The position numbers and the translations under genes are program-made. Below the pieces are notes generated by a model that was given only the letters and a program-made list of their open reading frames with translations, did no database searches and had not been told where the DNA came from. DNA of 64,000 nt from Actinoplanes sp. KI2 (lineage in GTDB: Bacteria > Actinomycetota > Actinomycetes > Mycobacteriales > Micromonosporaceae), in the NCBI RefSeq assembly GCF_025630775.1, contig NZ_JAOSZE010000044.1, forward strand, positions 1 to 64,000, read 5' to 3'. This document shows, piece by piece, positions 43,275-51,941 of this stretch (positions are counted from its first letter, which is position 1; every line of letters starts with the position of its first letter).

Positions 43275-44794
43275 ACCGGTCCGACGATCGTGGCTCGATG
43301 CCGCTGGCGCTGCTGCTGGTGCTGGTCGGCACGACGGTCAGCGCGATGCTGGCCACCTTCGTCGTCTCGTCGGTCCACAATTCCGACTACGGCATCCGCC
43401 GGATGTCGGCCCTGCAGGCCGCCCAGACCGGGCTCGACGTGGCCCGGGCGCAGATCCGAGCGGCCGACTACGGCACCAAGAGCGACGCCGGCGACGACGA
43501 CGGCAACGCCGGCATGCTGCCGTGCGGGCCGCTGCGCGGGTACGTGGACAAGGCGAAGACCGCCAGCTACAGCGTGCAGATCCGCTATTACGCGAGCGAC
43601 CCGCAGGCCATGACCGACCAGCAGCGGAACACTCTGCAGATCGCGTGTGCCGGCCTGTACGCCCCGAGCTCGGTACCGGCCTACGCGCTGTTCTCGGCCA
43701 CGGGGACGGTCACGAAGGGCGACACCTCGAGCCGACTCATCGAGGGCACGTACATCGTGCACACCAGCAACGCGAACATCGCCGGTGGCCTTGTCCACTA
43801 CGGGTCGACGCTGTGCCTCGACGCCGGCTCCAGCGACCCGGCCGCGGGTGACAAGGTCACCGTCGAGACCTGCAACCCCGGCAAGCTGTCGCAGACCTGG
43901 GCCTACACCGAGAATCTGCAGTTCCAGCTGGTCTCCTCGCAGACCCCGGCGCACCCGCAGGGCATGTGCCTCGACGCCAACGCCAACCACAGCCTCGCCA
44001 CCAATGCCATCGTCATGGGGCTGTGCGAGACCGCCGCGCCGGCCCGATACCGGCAGGCGTGGAGCTTCGACGACAACGCCCACCTGGACGGCAGCAAGAG
44101 CGACGGCAGCAACATCGACACGAGCTGCTTCGTGGTGGTGGGCGGCGCGGCGGGCAGCGGCATCAATCTCGGCTCGTCGTCGTGCAGCGTGTTCTCGGCG
44201 GACGCGAACGCCGGCGCCGGCGCGGCCTCGTCGGCAGCCGGCCAGGCGGCCGGCATGCTGGTCAACTACCAGCAGTTCGGCCGGTGTCTGGACATCACCG
44301 AGGCGAACGTCGGCAAGGGCTACATGATCGCCTGGCCGTGCAAGCAGAACCCGAACATGAACCTGGTGAAATGGAACCAGCGGTACACCACCCCCGCCCT
44401 GCCGGCGAACAAGGCGGGCGACCCGGCGAACAAGGCCACCGGCACCATCACCACCAACAACGGCAGCGTCTACTGCCTGCAGAGTCCGATGTCCGCCACC
44501 GGCTACGTGAATCCCATGGCGTGCGTCAACGGCCGGAACGACCAGCAGTGGACCGTGTACGGGCGAACCAACGCCTACGCGACCAGCTACCAGATCGTCG
44601 ACGGCAGCGGGAAGTACTGCCTGCAGCCAGACCCGTCGGACCTGTACAGCTCCGGCTCCTCGGTCGCCAAGATCAAGGTGGCGCTGTGCACCGGCTCGAC
44701 CCTGCAGAAGTGGAACGCCAGCAAGAACGTGGTCGACGCGCTGGCGCTCAAGGACCTGACCGAGAAGCCGGCCTCGGCGTCCGGCGGGAGCTGA
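43271..44794 (+). CDS. PilX/GspK-like pilin with ricin-B lectin domain
   Basis: A 507-residue protein. A short leader, DDRG, is followed by SMPLALLLVLVGTTVSAML, a pilin-like helix with Ala instead of Glu at position 5, as in GspK/PilX-type tip pilins. After a pilin domain, residues about 175-500 contain ricin-B-like beta-trefoil modules with QxW-type motifs (SQTWAY, RQAWSF, DQQWTV, LQKWNA) and many Cys pairs. Its place in the operon and lack of Glu5 suggest that the lectin sits at the tip of a pilus or pseudopilus. No assembly ATPase is in the window. Confidence 0.8.
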   Translation: MNRSDDRGSMPLALLLVLVGTTVSAMLATFVVSSVHNSDYGIRRMSALQAAQTGLDVARAQIRAADYGTKSDAGDDDGNAGMLPCGPLRGYVDKAKTASYSVQIRYYASDPQAMTDQQRNTLQIACAGLYAPSSVPAYALFSATGTVTKGDTSSRLIEGTYIVHTSNANIAGGLVHYGSTLCLDAGSSDPAAGDKVTVETCNPGKLSQTWAYTENLQFQLVSSQTPAHPQGMCLDANANHSLATNAIVMGLCETAAPARYRQAWSFDDNAHLDGSKSDGSNIDTSCFVVVGGAAGSGINLGSSSCSVFSADANAGAGAASSAAGQAAGMLVNYQQFGRCLDITEANVGKGYMIAWPCKQNPNMNLVKWNQRYTTPALPANKAGDPANKATGTITTNNGSVYCLQSPMSATGYVNPMACVNGRNDQQWTVYGRTNAYATSYQIVDGSGKYCLQPDPSDLYSSGSSVAKIKVALCTGSTLQKWNASKNVVDALALKDLTEKPASASGGS

Positions 44795-44892
44795 CCCGAC
44801 CGACCGCCTCGGCCCTGCCCGAGACGGAAACCCCTCGCGCCCGGGCGTGCCGAGCCTGGCCCGGCCCCTCAGGAGCGAGGCGATCGTCTCCG

Positions 44893-45344
44893 TCAGACTG
44901 TCCGGCGGACGCTCCACTGGAAGCTGCCCACGCAGACCAGGATGCCGCGCTCGTCGCGTACGTCTGCGGTGGTCTTGATGTTGATTTTATGGGTGGCCCG
45001 GCCGAACAGGGCCGCCAACTGATCGCGGGCGTGGTTGTCCAATGTGCACGTCGCGGTCAGGCGGCCGCGTGCCGGGGCCAGGAAACGCAGCGTCGCGCCC
45101 GAGCCGAGCGGGATCACGCCGTCCATCTCGGCGGGGCCGGCCGCGATGATGGCGGCCAGCCCGGCCGCGTCGATCAGGGTGATCAGGCCGCTCGAGTGAG
45201 CGATCCGATCACGTTGGCCAGCGACGGGACCGGATCCATCGAGACGACACCCACGCCGTCGCGGGCGGACACGACCGACAGGCCGGTCGTCGCGTGCGCG
45301 GGGATCGGCGCCAGCAGGTCGCGTGCGACCTCCGTCCCGTTCAT
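44893..45344 (-). pseudogene. Hotdog-fold thioesterase (DUF4442-like), frameshifted
   Basis: Two frames join into one hotdog protein of about 150 residues. The first (from ATG 45344) reads ARDLLAPIPAHATTGLSVVSARDGVGVVSMDPVPSLANVIGSL; the second continues HSSGLITLIDAAGLAAIIAAGP and ends with VRDERGILVCVGSFQWSVRR. A single missing base near 45200 (CTCAC for CTCCAC) explains the shift, giving an early stop at 45183. The family includes PaaI/YiiD-type thioesterases. It may be a sequencing error or a young pseudogene. Confidence 0.7.
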
Positions 45345-45455
45345 CCGGACAGTCTCGGCAGCCACGTTGGCCGGCAGGCGTCCGGCGCATGACCGGCAGG
45401 GCCGTTCCGCGCGACACCTGGGACGGCCGGCCCCGCGTCGGGGCCCGCCGCCGCA

Positions 45456-46808
45456 CTACTTCGCGAGGTGGTAGACCCACATGGTCGGCCGGCCGCCGAC
45501 CGCCGGGCCGGCCACGTAGACGCGCCCGTTCACGATCACCGGCGTCGTCATGAACCCGTCGAACTGCTCGGTCACCGCCGACCACAGCGGCGAGCAGGTG
45601 ATGTCGCCGCAGCCGGCCGCGTCGAAGCCGCCGATCAGCCCGGTGTTCTGGGTGTAGTAGACGACCCCGCCGGCCACCGACGGCGCCGCCCGGGTGCCGG
45701 AGCTCGGACCCAGCCCGCCCAGCCACAGGAAACCACATACCGGCTGACCGCAGCCGTTCGCGGCGAACGCGTAGACGAACCCGGTGGCGCTGCCGTACAG
45801 GATCCCGTCGGAGACGGTCAGGTTGGTGTTGATCGAGTCGAAGTCGGCCGGGTGCGCCACCCACAGCGGCGAACAGTTCAGGTTGTTGCCGGCCAGGCAG
45901 GCCGAGGACGAGTACGCATAGACCGTCCCTGCCTTCCCGTCCGGCGCCTGGAAGTCGACGCTCGGGAAGTACACCTTGTCGCCGCTGACCGTCGGACCGG
46001 CGTCCTGGATCAGTCCGGAGCCGGTGTCCGACCCGGCAACCGGCTGGCTCGCCCAGACCGGCGGGCACGTCTTGAGCCCGCAGCCGGCGGCCCGGAACGC
46101 GATCAACCGCTCCTGCGAGGTCGCGTAGACCAGCCCGTTGGCCACCGCCGGCGCCCCGTTCCCGGACGTCTTGAGGTTGCCGGTCCACAGTGGCGCGCAG
46201 GTTGCCCGGCCGCACCCGGCGGCGGTGAAGGCGAGCAGCCGCCCGTCACCGGAGACGATGTACAGGACGCCGTCGGCCACGGTTGGCGACGAATCGGTGT
46301 TCGGCACCGGCGCGGTCCACACCGGCTTGCAGGTGGCCTGGCCGCAGCCGGCCGCCTTGAACGCGTACAGCGTGCCGATGCCGTTCTCGACCGAACCGGC
46401 CGACGAGACGAACACCAGCCCGCCGGCCACCGCCGGGGTGGTGTGCACGCCGTTGCTCAGCTGCGCCGTCCACAGTGGCGAGCAGCTGTCGCTGCCGCAC
46501 CCGGTGGCCGGCCACGCGACCAGGAAGCCGGAGTCGGTGCCGACGTACGCGACATCGCCCACCACGGCCGGCGACGAGTCGGAGATGGCGTCGAAGAGGT
46601 CGCTGCCCGGCCCGGAGGCGACGTAGTCGAGCGTGAGCCCGGCGACCGTGCCGCGGGTGATCGTGTGCTCGGCCGGGTTGGCGCCGGTCTTCGCGGCGTC
46701 GAAGCCGTACTGCGGCCACGCCGGGGACGCCGCCTGCGCCACCGCGGGCGCGGCCGCGACCACCATCGCCAAGGCGCCCGCGACCGCGAGCATGCTTGGT
46801 AGCCTCAT
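45456..46808 (-). CDS. Exported PQQ-like beta-propeller protein with repeated Cys pairs
   Basis: A 450-residue secreted protein. A signal peptide (MLAVAGALAMVVAAAPAVAQA) is followed by seven or so PQQ-like blades; most end in an AAGCGxxxCxPLW motif with two Cys that could form a disulfide in every blade. The mature start reads WPQYGFDAAKTGANPAE, as in PQQ-dehydrogenase-like proteins, but the PQQ-binding residues of true dehydrogenases are not visible. GGGGGGAAG precedes the ATG. It lies 79 nt downstream of the SARP-type regulator on the same strand. Confidence 0.85.
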   Translation of the reverse strand: MRLPSMLAVAGALAMVVAAAPAVAQAASPAWPQYGFDAAKTGANPAEHTITRGTVAGLTLDYVASGPGSDLFDAISDSSPAVVGDVAYVGTDSGFLVAWPATGCGSDSCSPLWTAQLSNGVHTTPAVAGGLVFVSSAGSVENGIGTLYAFKAAGCGQATCKPVWTAPVPNTDSSPTVADGVLYIVSGDGRLLAFTAAGCGRATCAPLWTGNLKTSGNGAPAVANGLVYATSQERLIAFRAAGCGLKTCPPVWASQPVAGSDTGSGLIQDAGPTVSGDKVYFPSVDFQAPDGKAGTVYAYSSSACLAGNNLNCSPLWVAHPADFDSINTNLTVSDGILYGSATGFVYAFAANGCGQPVCGFLWLGGLGPSSGTRAAPSVAGGVVYYTQNTGLIGGFDAAGCGDITCSPLWSAVTEQFDGFMTTPVIVNGRVYVAGPAVGGRPTMWVYHLAK

Positions 46809-46887
46809 TTCTTCCCCCCTTTGTCCAGCGGACGGGGGCACGATCCCAGCCCGCGCTGGAGCGGGCCTGATGCGCGGCTGGAACCGA

Positions 46888-49647
46888 TCAGCGCAGCGCG
46901 TCAAGCTTGGCGCGCAGGGCGTCGGCGTCCCGGTGGGCCAGCTCGTGCAGGATCGCCAGCGACTCCCGCCAGGCGGCGCGGGCGAGCGACCGGTCGCCGG
47001 CCGCCGCGCGCGCGTCGCCGAGGTGGTCGAGCACCTGCGACTGGGAGAAGCGGTCGCCGCTCTGCCGGAACAGCCGCAGCGCCTCCTCGAGATCGGTGAT
47101 CGCCGCCTCGGGCCGGCCGAGGTGGTGGTTGATGACCCCGAGACTGTCCAGCGCATCGGCCTGGCCGTCCTCGTCGCCGCCGGCCCGGTGCTCGGCCAGC
47201 GCCCGCCGGCAGTGCGCGGCGGCCTCCGGATAGGACCCGAGCCGGGCCAGGCACCAGCCGATCATGTTGCCGGCGGTCGCCTGTCCGCGCCGGTCGCCCA
47301 GCTCGGCGTGCAGATCGAAGGCCATCCGCGCGTGCCGCAACGCCTCGTCGTAGCGGCCCTGCTGGTCGTAGAGCACGGTGAGGCTCTGCAGGATGTGCGC
47401 CTCGCCGACCCGGTCGCCGAGCTCCCGGTAGCGGTCCATGGCGAGCCGCAGGTGCCGTTCGGCCTCGTCGCCGCGGCCGAGCCGGCGGCGGGCCACGGCG
47501 GCCCGTCGATGGATGCGGGCCTGGGCGTCGCGGTCTCCGATCCGGTACGCGGCGGCCAGCGCGCCGGCCATCGACGCGTCCAGGTCGTGCCAGCGCCCCT
47601 GCCGGTCCTGGAAGTCCCACAGGATCAGCGCCAGCCGCCACACGTACGCGTCGAAGCCCTCCTCCGCCGCCCGATCGATGGCCGCCACCAGGGTGAGGTA
47701 TTCCGCCCCGAGCCAGCACAGCGCGCCCGGCTGATCGGTCAGCTCGGCCACGGTCACCCCCTCGCGCGGAGGGTCGAGGGTGATCGGATCGGTCGGAACG
47801 TGCATGATCCCGGCCGCCCGGTGCGCGCTGTGCGTGTAGTGGTCGAGCAGCCGCAGCTGGGCGGCCCTCGGCTCATCCGCCGGACCGGTGAGCTCCGCGG
47901 CGTACGCCCGGAGAAGGTCGTGCGCGGAGAACCGGTCCGCGGTTCTCTCGGTGAGCAGATGCGCGCGGGTGAGCTGGGCGAGCAGCGGCCGGGTCCGCCC
48001 GAGCGGCAGCCCGGCGAGGCTGGCCGCCGCGGCGGCCGTCACGTCCGGCCCCGGATGAAGACCCAGCAGCCGGAACAGCCGGGCCGCCGCCGGGTCGAGC
48101 CGGCGGTACGACCAGGAGAACACGGCCCGCAGGTCGGTGCCGCTGTCGTCACCGGACAGCGCGTCCAGCGGCCCGGCCGCGTCGCGCAGCTCGCCAGCCA
48201 GCTTGGCCAGGGGCAGCTCCGGGTACGCGGCGGCCCGGGCGCAGGCGATGGCGAGCGCGAGCGGCAGCCGGGCGCACCGTTCGACGATCTCGTCGGCCGC
48301 GGCCGGCTCGGCCGCGGCCCGGTCCCGGCCGATCCGCCCGGTGAGCAGGTCGCGCGCCTCGCCGGGGGAGAGCACGTCCAGGGTCACCGGCCGGGCGCCC
48401 TCGATGGCCAGCAGCGGGGTGAGCCGGTCCCGGCTGGTCACCACCACCAGGCAGCCCGGGGTGCCGGGCAGCAGGGGCCGCACCTGATCGACGTCGCGGG
48501 CGTTGTCCAGCAGCACGAGCACCCGCTTGCCGGCCAGCAGGCTGCGGTAGAGCCCGGACCGCGCCGCCAGGCCGTCGGGGATGCGGCCGGCCGGCATGCC
48601 GAGCGCGGTGAGGAAGCCGCGCAGCGCGTCGGCCGGGTCGAGCACCGCGCCGCCCGGATCGAAGCCGCGCAAATCGCAGTAGAGCTGCCCGTCGGGATAG
48701 CGGGGGGCCGCGCGGTGCGCCCAGCGGACGGCGAGGGCGGTCTTGCCGACGCCGGCGGTGCCGGAGACGGCCGCGATCGCCACCGACTGCCCGGTCTCGT
48801 CCCGCTGCCCGGCCTCGTCCATCAGCCGGTCGAGGGCGGCCAGCTCCCGGGCGCGGCCGGTGAAGGCGGCGACCGCCAGCGGCAGCTGGGCCGGGACCTC
48901 GGCGGAGGCGGGCACGGCGGGCAGCTCCAGCGCCGGGTCCTGCCGCAGGATCGCCGACTCCAGATCGCGTACGGCCGGGCCGGGGTCGATCCCTAGATCC
49001 TCGCGCAGGGTGGCGCGCAGCCGCCGGTACGCGTCGAGCGAGTCCGCCTGGCGCCCGGCCCGGTACAGCGCGAGCATCAGCCGCCCGGCCACCTCCTCGT
49101 CCAGCGGGTACTGCCGGCTCAGCTCGGTCAGCTCGCCCAGCAGCGCCGCGTGCTCGCCCAGTTCGAGCCGCACGTCGACGAGCTGCCGCCGGGCCCGCAG
49201 CAGCAGCTGGTCGAGGCGCTGGGCCTCGCGCTCGAAACCGGGCAGGTCGGCCAGCGGCGGCCCGCGCCACAGCGCCACCGCCTCGCTGAGCAGCCCGGCC
49301 CGGCGGCCCGGGTCGGCGCTCCGCTCGGCCTGCCCGATCAGCCGCTCCGCGGCGGCCACATCGGTCGGCTCGGCGCCCAGGTCGAGAAGGTACCCGGGCG
49401 GCCGGGCCAGGATCGCCCCCCGTACGCCGAGCAGCCGGCGCAGATAGGAGACGTGGCTCTGCAAGGTGTTCGCCGCGGTGGGCGGGGCAGCGTCGCCCCA
49501 CACCAGGTCGGCGAGCCGATCGGTGCTGACCACATGACCGGGCGCGAGGGCGAGCGCCGCGAGGACCGCCTGCCGGCGTGTGCCGGCGACGGATCGCGCA
49601 GCGCCCTCCACGGTGACATCGACCGGCCCCAGAAGCCTGACCCGCAC
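46888..49647 (-). CDS. SARP/AfsR-type regulator with NB-ARC and TPR domains
   Basis: A 919-residue signal-transducing regulator. Residues 1-90 form an OmpR-like DNA-binding domain and 95-240 a BTAD domain. A NB-ARC ATPase has Walker A GTAGVGKTA near 296-304, LLDNARDVDQVRPLLPG as Walker B and GLPL-like ARLPLALAIA. The C-terminal 250 residues are TPR repeats (HILQSLTVLYDQQGRYDEALRHAR and similar). Such proteins activate secondary metabolite or stress genes in actinomycetes. GTG 49647 with TAGCGT 8 nt before it suggests a leaderless start. Confidence 0.9.
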   Translation of the reverse strand: MRVRLLGPVDVTVEGAARSVAGTRRQAVLAALALAPGHVVSTDRLADLVWGDAAPPTAANTLQSHVSYLRRLLGVRGAILARPPGYLLDLGAEPTDVAAAERLIGQAERSADPGRRAGLLSEAVALWRGPPLADLPGFEREAQRLDQLLLRARRQLVDVRLELGEHAALLGELTELSRQYPLDEEVAGRLMLALYRAGRQADSLDAYRRLRATLREDLGIDPGPAVRDLESAILRQDPALELPAVPASAEVPAQLPLAVAAFTGRARELAALDRLMDEAGQRDETGQSVAIAAVSGTAGVGKTALAVRWAHRAAPRYPDGQLYCDLRGFDPGGAVLDPADALRGFLTALGMPAGRIPDGLAARSGLYRSLLAGKRVLVLLDNARDVDQVRPLLPGTPGCLVVVTSRDRLTPLLAIEGARPVTLDVLSPGEARDLLTGRIGRDRAAAEPAAADEIVERCARLPLALAIACARAAAYPELPLAKLAGELRDAAGPLDALSGDDSGTDLRAVFSWSYRRLDPAAARLFRLLGLHPGPDVTAAAAASLAGLPLGRTRPLLAQLTRAHLLTERTADRFSAHDLLRAYAAELTGPADEPRAAQLRLLDHYTHSAHRAAGIMHVPTDPITLDPPREGVTVAELTDQPGALCWLGAEYLTLVAAIDRAAEEGFDAYVWRLALILWDFQDRQGRWHDLDASMAGALAAAYRIGDRDAQARIHRRAAVARRRLGRGDEAERHLRLAMDRYRELGDRVGEAHILQSLTVLYDQQGRYDEALRHARMAFDLHAELGDRRGQATAGNMIGWCLARLGSYPEAAAHCRRALAEHRAGGDEDGQADALDSLGVINHHLGRPEAAITDLEEALRLFRQSGDRFSQSQVLDHLGDARAAAGDRSLARAAWRESLAILHELAHRDADALRAKLDALR

Positions 49648-49721
49648 GTGGGTTCACGCTAGCCACGACCGGCAACACACTGAACTGCTCGGTCCGGGAC
49701 CCGACTGGCAGAATTCCGGTC

Positions 49722-50324
49722 GTGACACGCGCGCAGGGCGATCCGTCGCCGCCGGACCGATCGGTTTCGCTGGACCACTTCATCGGCATGTACGAGGCCA
49801 AGACCGACCCGTGGGACAACGCCACCAAGCGGTCCGACCAGCGCAAATACGCGGTGGCCCTGGCGAGCCTGCCGCGGGCGCGGTACCGCCGCGCCTACGA
49901 GCCGGGCTGCGCGGTCGGCCTGTTCACCCGGCAGTTGGCGCCGCGCTGCGACGAGCTGCTGGCGGTCGACGCGGTGCCGGAGGCGGTGCGCCAGGCCGCC
50001 GCCGCGGTTCGCGAGTTTCCGCACGTCACGGTGGAACAGGCGGTGCTGCCGGCCGATCTGCCGGCCGGCACGTTCGACCTGATCGTGATCGGTGACCTGC
50101 TCTACTACCTGTCCGGCGGCGATCTTGCCGAGCTGCTGTCGGGTCTGCGGACCCGCCTGGAGCCGGGCGGGGAGATCGTGGCGATGCACTACCGCGATCG
50201 CACCGGCGCGACCTGGGACGGCGCCCACGTGCACGACGCCCTGGCCGCCCTCCCCGGCCTGGAGAGGGTGGTCACCCACGACGACGAGTGGTTCCTCCTG
50301 GACGTGCTGCGGCTCCGCCCCTGA
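49722..50324 (+). CDS. NodS-like SAM-dependent methyltransferase
   Basis: A 200-residue class I methyltransferase similar to the NodS group. It has DHFIGMYEAKTDPWDNATKRSDQRKY at the start (the NodS family begins this way), the SAM motif YEPGCAVGLFTRQLA and FDLIVIGDLLYYLS. NodS methylates chitooligosaccharides in rhizobia, but relatives in other bacteria have unknown small-molecule substrates. GTG 49722 is the start. It is divergent from the SARP-type gene with 74 nt between. Confidence 0.8.
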   Translation: MTRAQGDPSPPDRSVSLDHFIGMYEAKTDPWDNATKRSDQRKYAVALASLPRARYRRAYEPGCAVGLFTRQLAPRCDELLAVDAVPEAVRQAAAAVREFPHVTVEQAVLPADLPAGTFDLIVIGDLLYYLSGGDLAELLSGLRTRLEPGGEIVAMHYRDRTGATWDGAHVHDALAALPGLERVVTHDDEWFLLDVLRLRP

Positions 50325-50331
50325 CACGCCA

Positions 50332-50388
50332 CAGGCTGTGCCCGATGCGGCGGACTGTGCCCAATGCAGCGGACTGTGCCCGAGCTAG
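50332..50388. repeat. Three 19-bp tandem repeats
   Basis: Units at 50332-50350, 50351-50369 and 50370-50388 share the core GGACTGTGCCC, with small changes. They lie between the convergent methyltransferase and HupE-like genes and overlap neither. Confidence 0.85.
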
Positions 50389-50399
50389 AAGGGTTGGCG

Positions 50400-51941
50400 T
50401 TAGGCGCGCGCGGAAGGTCTCCATGGTCGGCGTCCGGGGCCGCGACCTGTTCGGGCCGGAGGCGATCCGCGGCGACTGCGCCGGCGTAGAACGCTTCGCG
50501 CGAGGGCGAGCAGGGCCGCTGCCGCCAAGGCGACGAGCATCGGCGTGGGGTGGGCACCGGCGCTGTCGGCGGCTCGAGCGATCGGGTTGGCCACGCCCAA
50601 GCGGTCGACCAGCCATCCCGTTGCCGCGATCGCGGTGGCCGTCGCGCCCGCCATCCGTACGGCATCGCACACCCGAGGGTCTCCTCTGCCTCCGACGACC
50701 CGGCTCGTGGTGCCGCTGATCCGGCGCGTCAGCGGGGCCTCGAGGTGCGCGACGGCCAGGATCGTGGGGAGGGCCAGGGCCACCAGGAGCAGTTGGACCA
50801 GTTCGATGCCCAGGTTGAAACCGAGCAGGCTGAGCGCCAGCTGGCCGGTGTTCAGCCGCATCTCGGCGAGCGTGAACGAGAACGCCATGCCGTGTGCCAG
50901 GCCGAAGACGCCGGCCACCGACCCCTCCCGGCCGGGGAACAGCGGGCGGATCGCGTGGATCGCGCCGATCAGGATGCTGGCGGCGATGAGGGCCTCGACC
51001 GGCCACGCCGGGACGTGCACCCGACCGAGAGCGCTCACGGCCAGTGCGATCGAATGGCCGATCGTGAACGCCACCGTGGTGCGGCCGATCCGGGCGATCG
51101 CGACGCGGGTGGGCGCGGTCGATCGCCAGCGCCGCCCGACGGCCGACAGCGGCGCGGGTAGCAGCAGGATCAACAGGAACAGCAGGTGATCCGTACCGGT
51201 CAAGATGTGCTCGCCGCCCAGGCGCAGCATGGCCGCGAAGCCTCGCCACGCGCTCGCCCTGCCCAGGTCCACGGCCAGCGGTGGGACGGTCATGCTGCGG
51301 ATGTCGATTCCGATCGTGCCGAGGGTCGCGGCCCCGGTACGGCCGGACGACCAGTCGTGGCGGACCGAGACCAGGGCGGTATGAGTGACGACCCGGTGGA
51401 CGATCACGTCGTAGCCGAGCGTGAAGCGGCGCACCGGCACGCCCGGCGGGGGAGTGAGCGTGGCCGAGGCGAGCAGTTCGCGATACGGGCCGGTCGTGGT
51501 CTGCCCGGTCGTGGTCTGCTCGGTCGTGGTCTGCTCGGCCGTGGTCTGCTCGGTCGTGGTCTGCTCGGTCGTGGTCTGCTCGGTCGTGGTCTGCTCGGTC
51601 GTGGTCTGCTCGGTCGTGGTCTGCTCGGCCTGGCTCAGCGAGACGTCGCCGACCGTCACGGTCCAGGCGCGGCCGTCGGTGCTCGGTTTGATGTGCGCGA
51701 TCAGGTAGGAGCGGATGGCGTCGGTGGGTAGCGGGCCCGCGGTCACCGGCAGGCCGCTCGCGGTGGCGAAGTCGGTGACCGGGAGTTCCAGGTCGGCGGT
51801 GACCGACGTGTCGTGCACATCCAGGAGCACGACGGAGTGCGGCATCGGGTGTGCCGAGGCCGGCGGCGCCCCGAGCAGGAGCGCCGCCGGCACGGCCACC
51901 GCGATCCCGGCCGGCAAGCGGGACAGCGACGGTCGTGGCAT
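50400..51941 (-). CDS. HupE/UreJ-like membrane protein
   Basis: A 513-residue membrane protein: signal peptide (GIAVAVPAALLLGAPPASA), an extracytoplasmic domain of about 200 residues, and a C-terminal HupE/UreJ-type domain of about seven helices with the histidine-containing motifs GGEHILTGTDHLLFLLILLLP, FTIGHSIAL and FGLAHGMAFSFTL. Related proteins carry nickel or other divalent metals; the ion is not certain here. The periplasmic domain holds nine 15-bp repeats encoding TTTEQ. ATG overlaps the stop of the DUF3500 gene (TGATG). Confidence 0.85.
   Translation of the reverse strand: MPRPSLSRLPAGIAVAVPAALLLGAPPASAHPMPHSVVLLDVHDTSVTADLELPVTDFATASGLPVTAGPLPTDAIRSYLIAHIKPSTDGRAWTVTVGDVSLSQAEQTTTEQTTTEQTTTEQTTTEQTTTEQTTAEQTTTEQTTTGQTTTGPYRELLASATLTPPPGVPVRRFTLGYDVIVHRVVTHTALVSVRHDWSSGRTGAATLGTIGIDIRSMTVPPLAVDLGRASAWRGFAAMLRLGGEHILTGTDHLLFLLILLLPAPLSAVGRRWRSTAPTRVAIARIGRTTVAFTIGHSIALAVSALGRVHVPAWPVEALIAASILIGAIHAIRPLFPGREGSVAGVFGLAHGMAFSFTLAEMRLNTGQLALSLLGFNLGIELVQLLLVALALPTILAVAHLEAPLTRRISGTTSRVVGGRGDPRVCDAVRMAGATATAIAATGWLVDRLGVANPIARAADSAGAHPTPMLVALAAAALLALARSVLRRRSRRGSPPARTGRGPGRRPWRPSARA
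51491..51625. repeat. Nine 15-bp repeats inside the HupE-like gene
   Basis: Nine consecutive 15-bp units of the GTCGTGGTCTGCTCG type encode a run of TTTEQ pentapeptides in the extracytoplasmic domain. One unit has a change (GCC for GTC) and the first is variant at its end. Confidence 0.95.
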
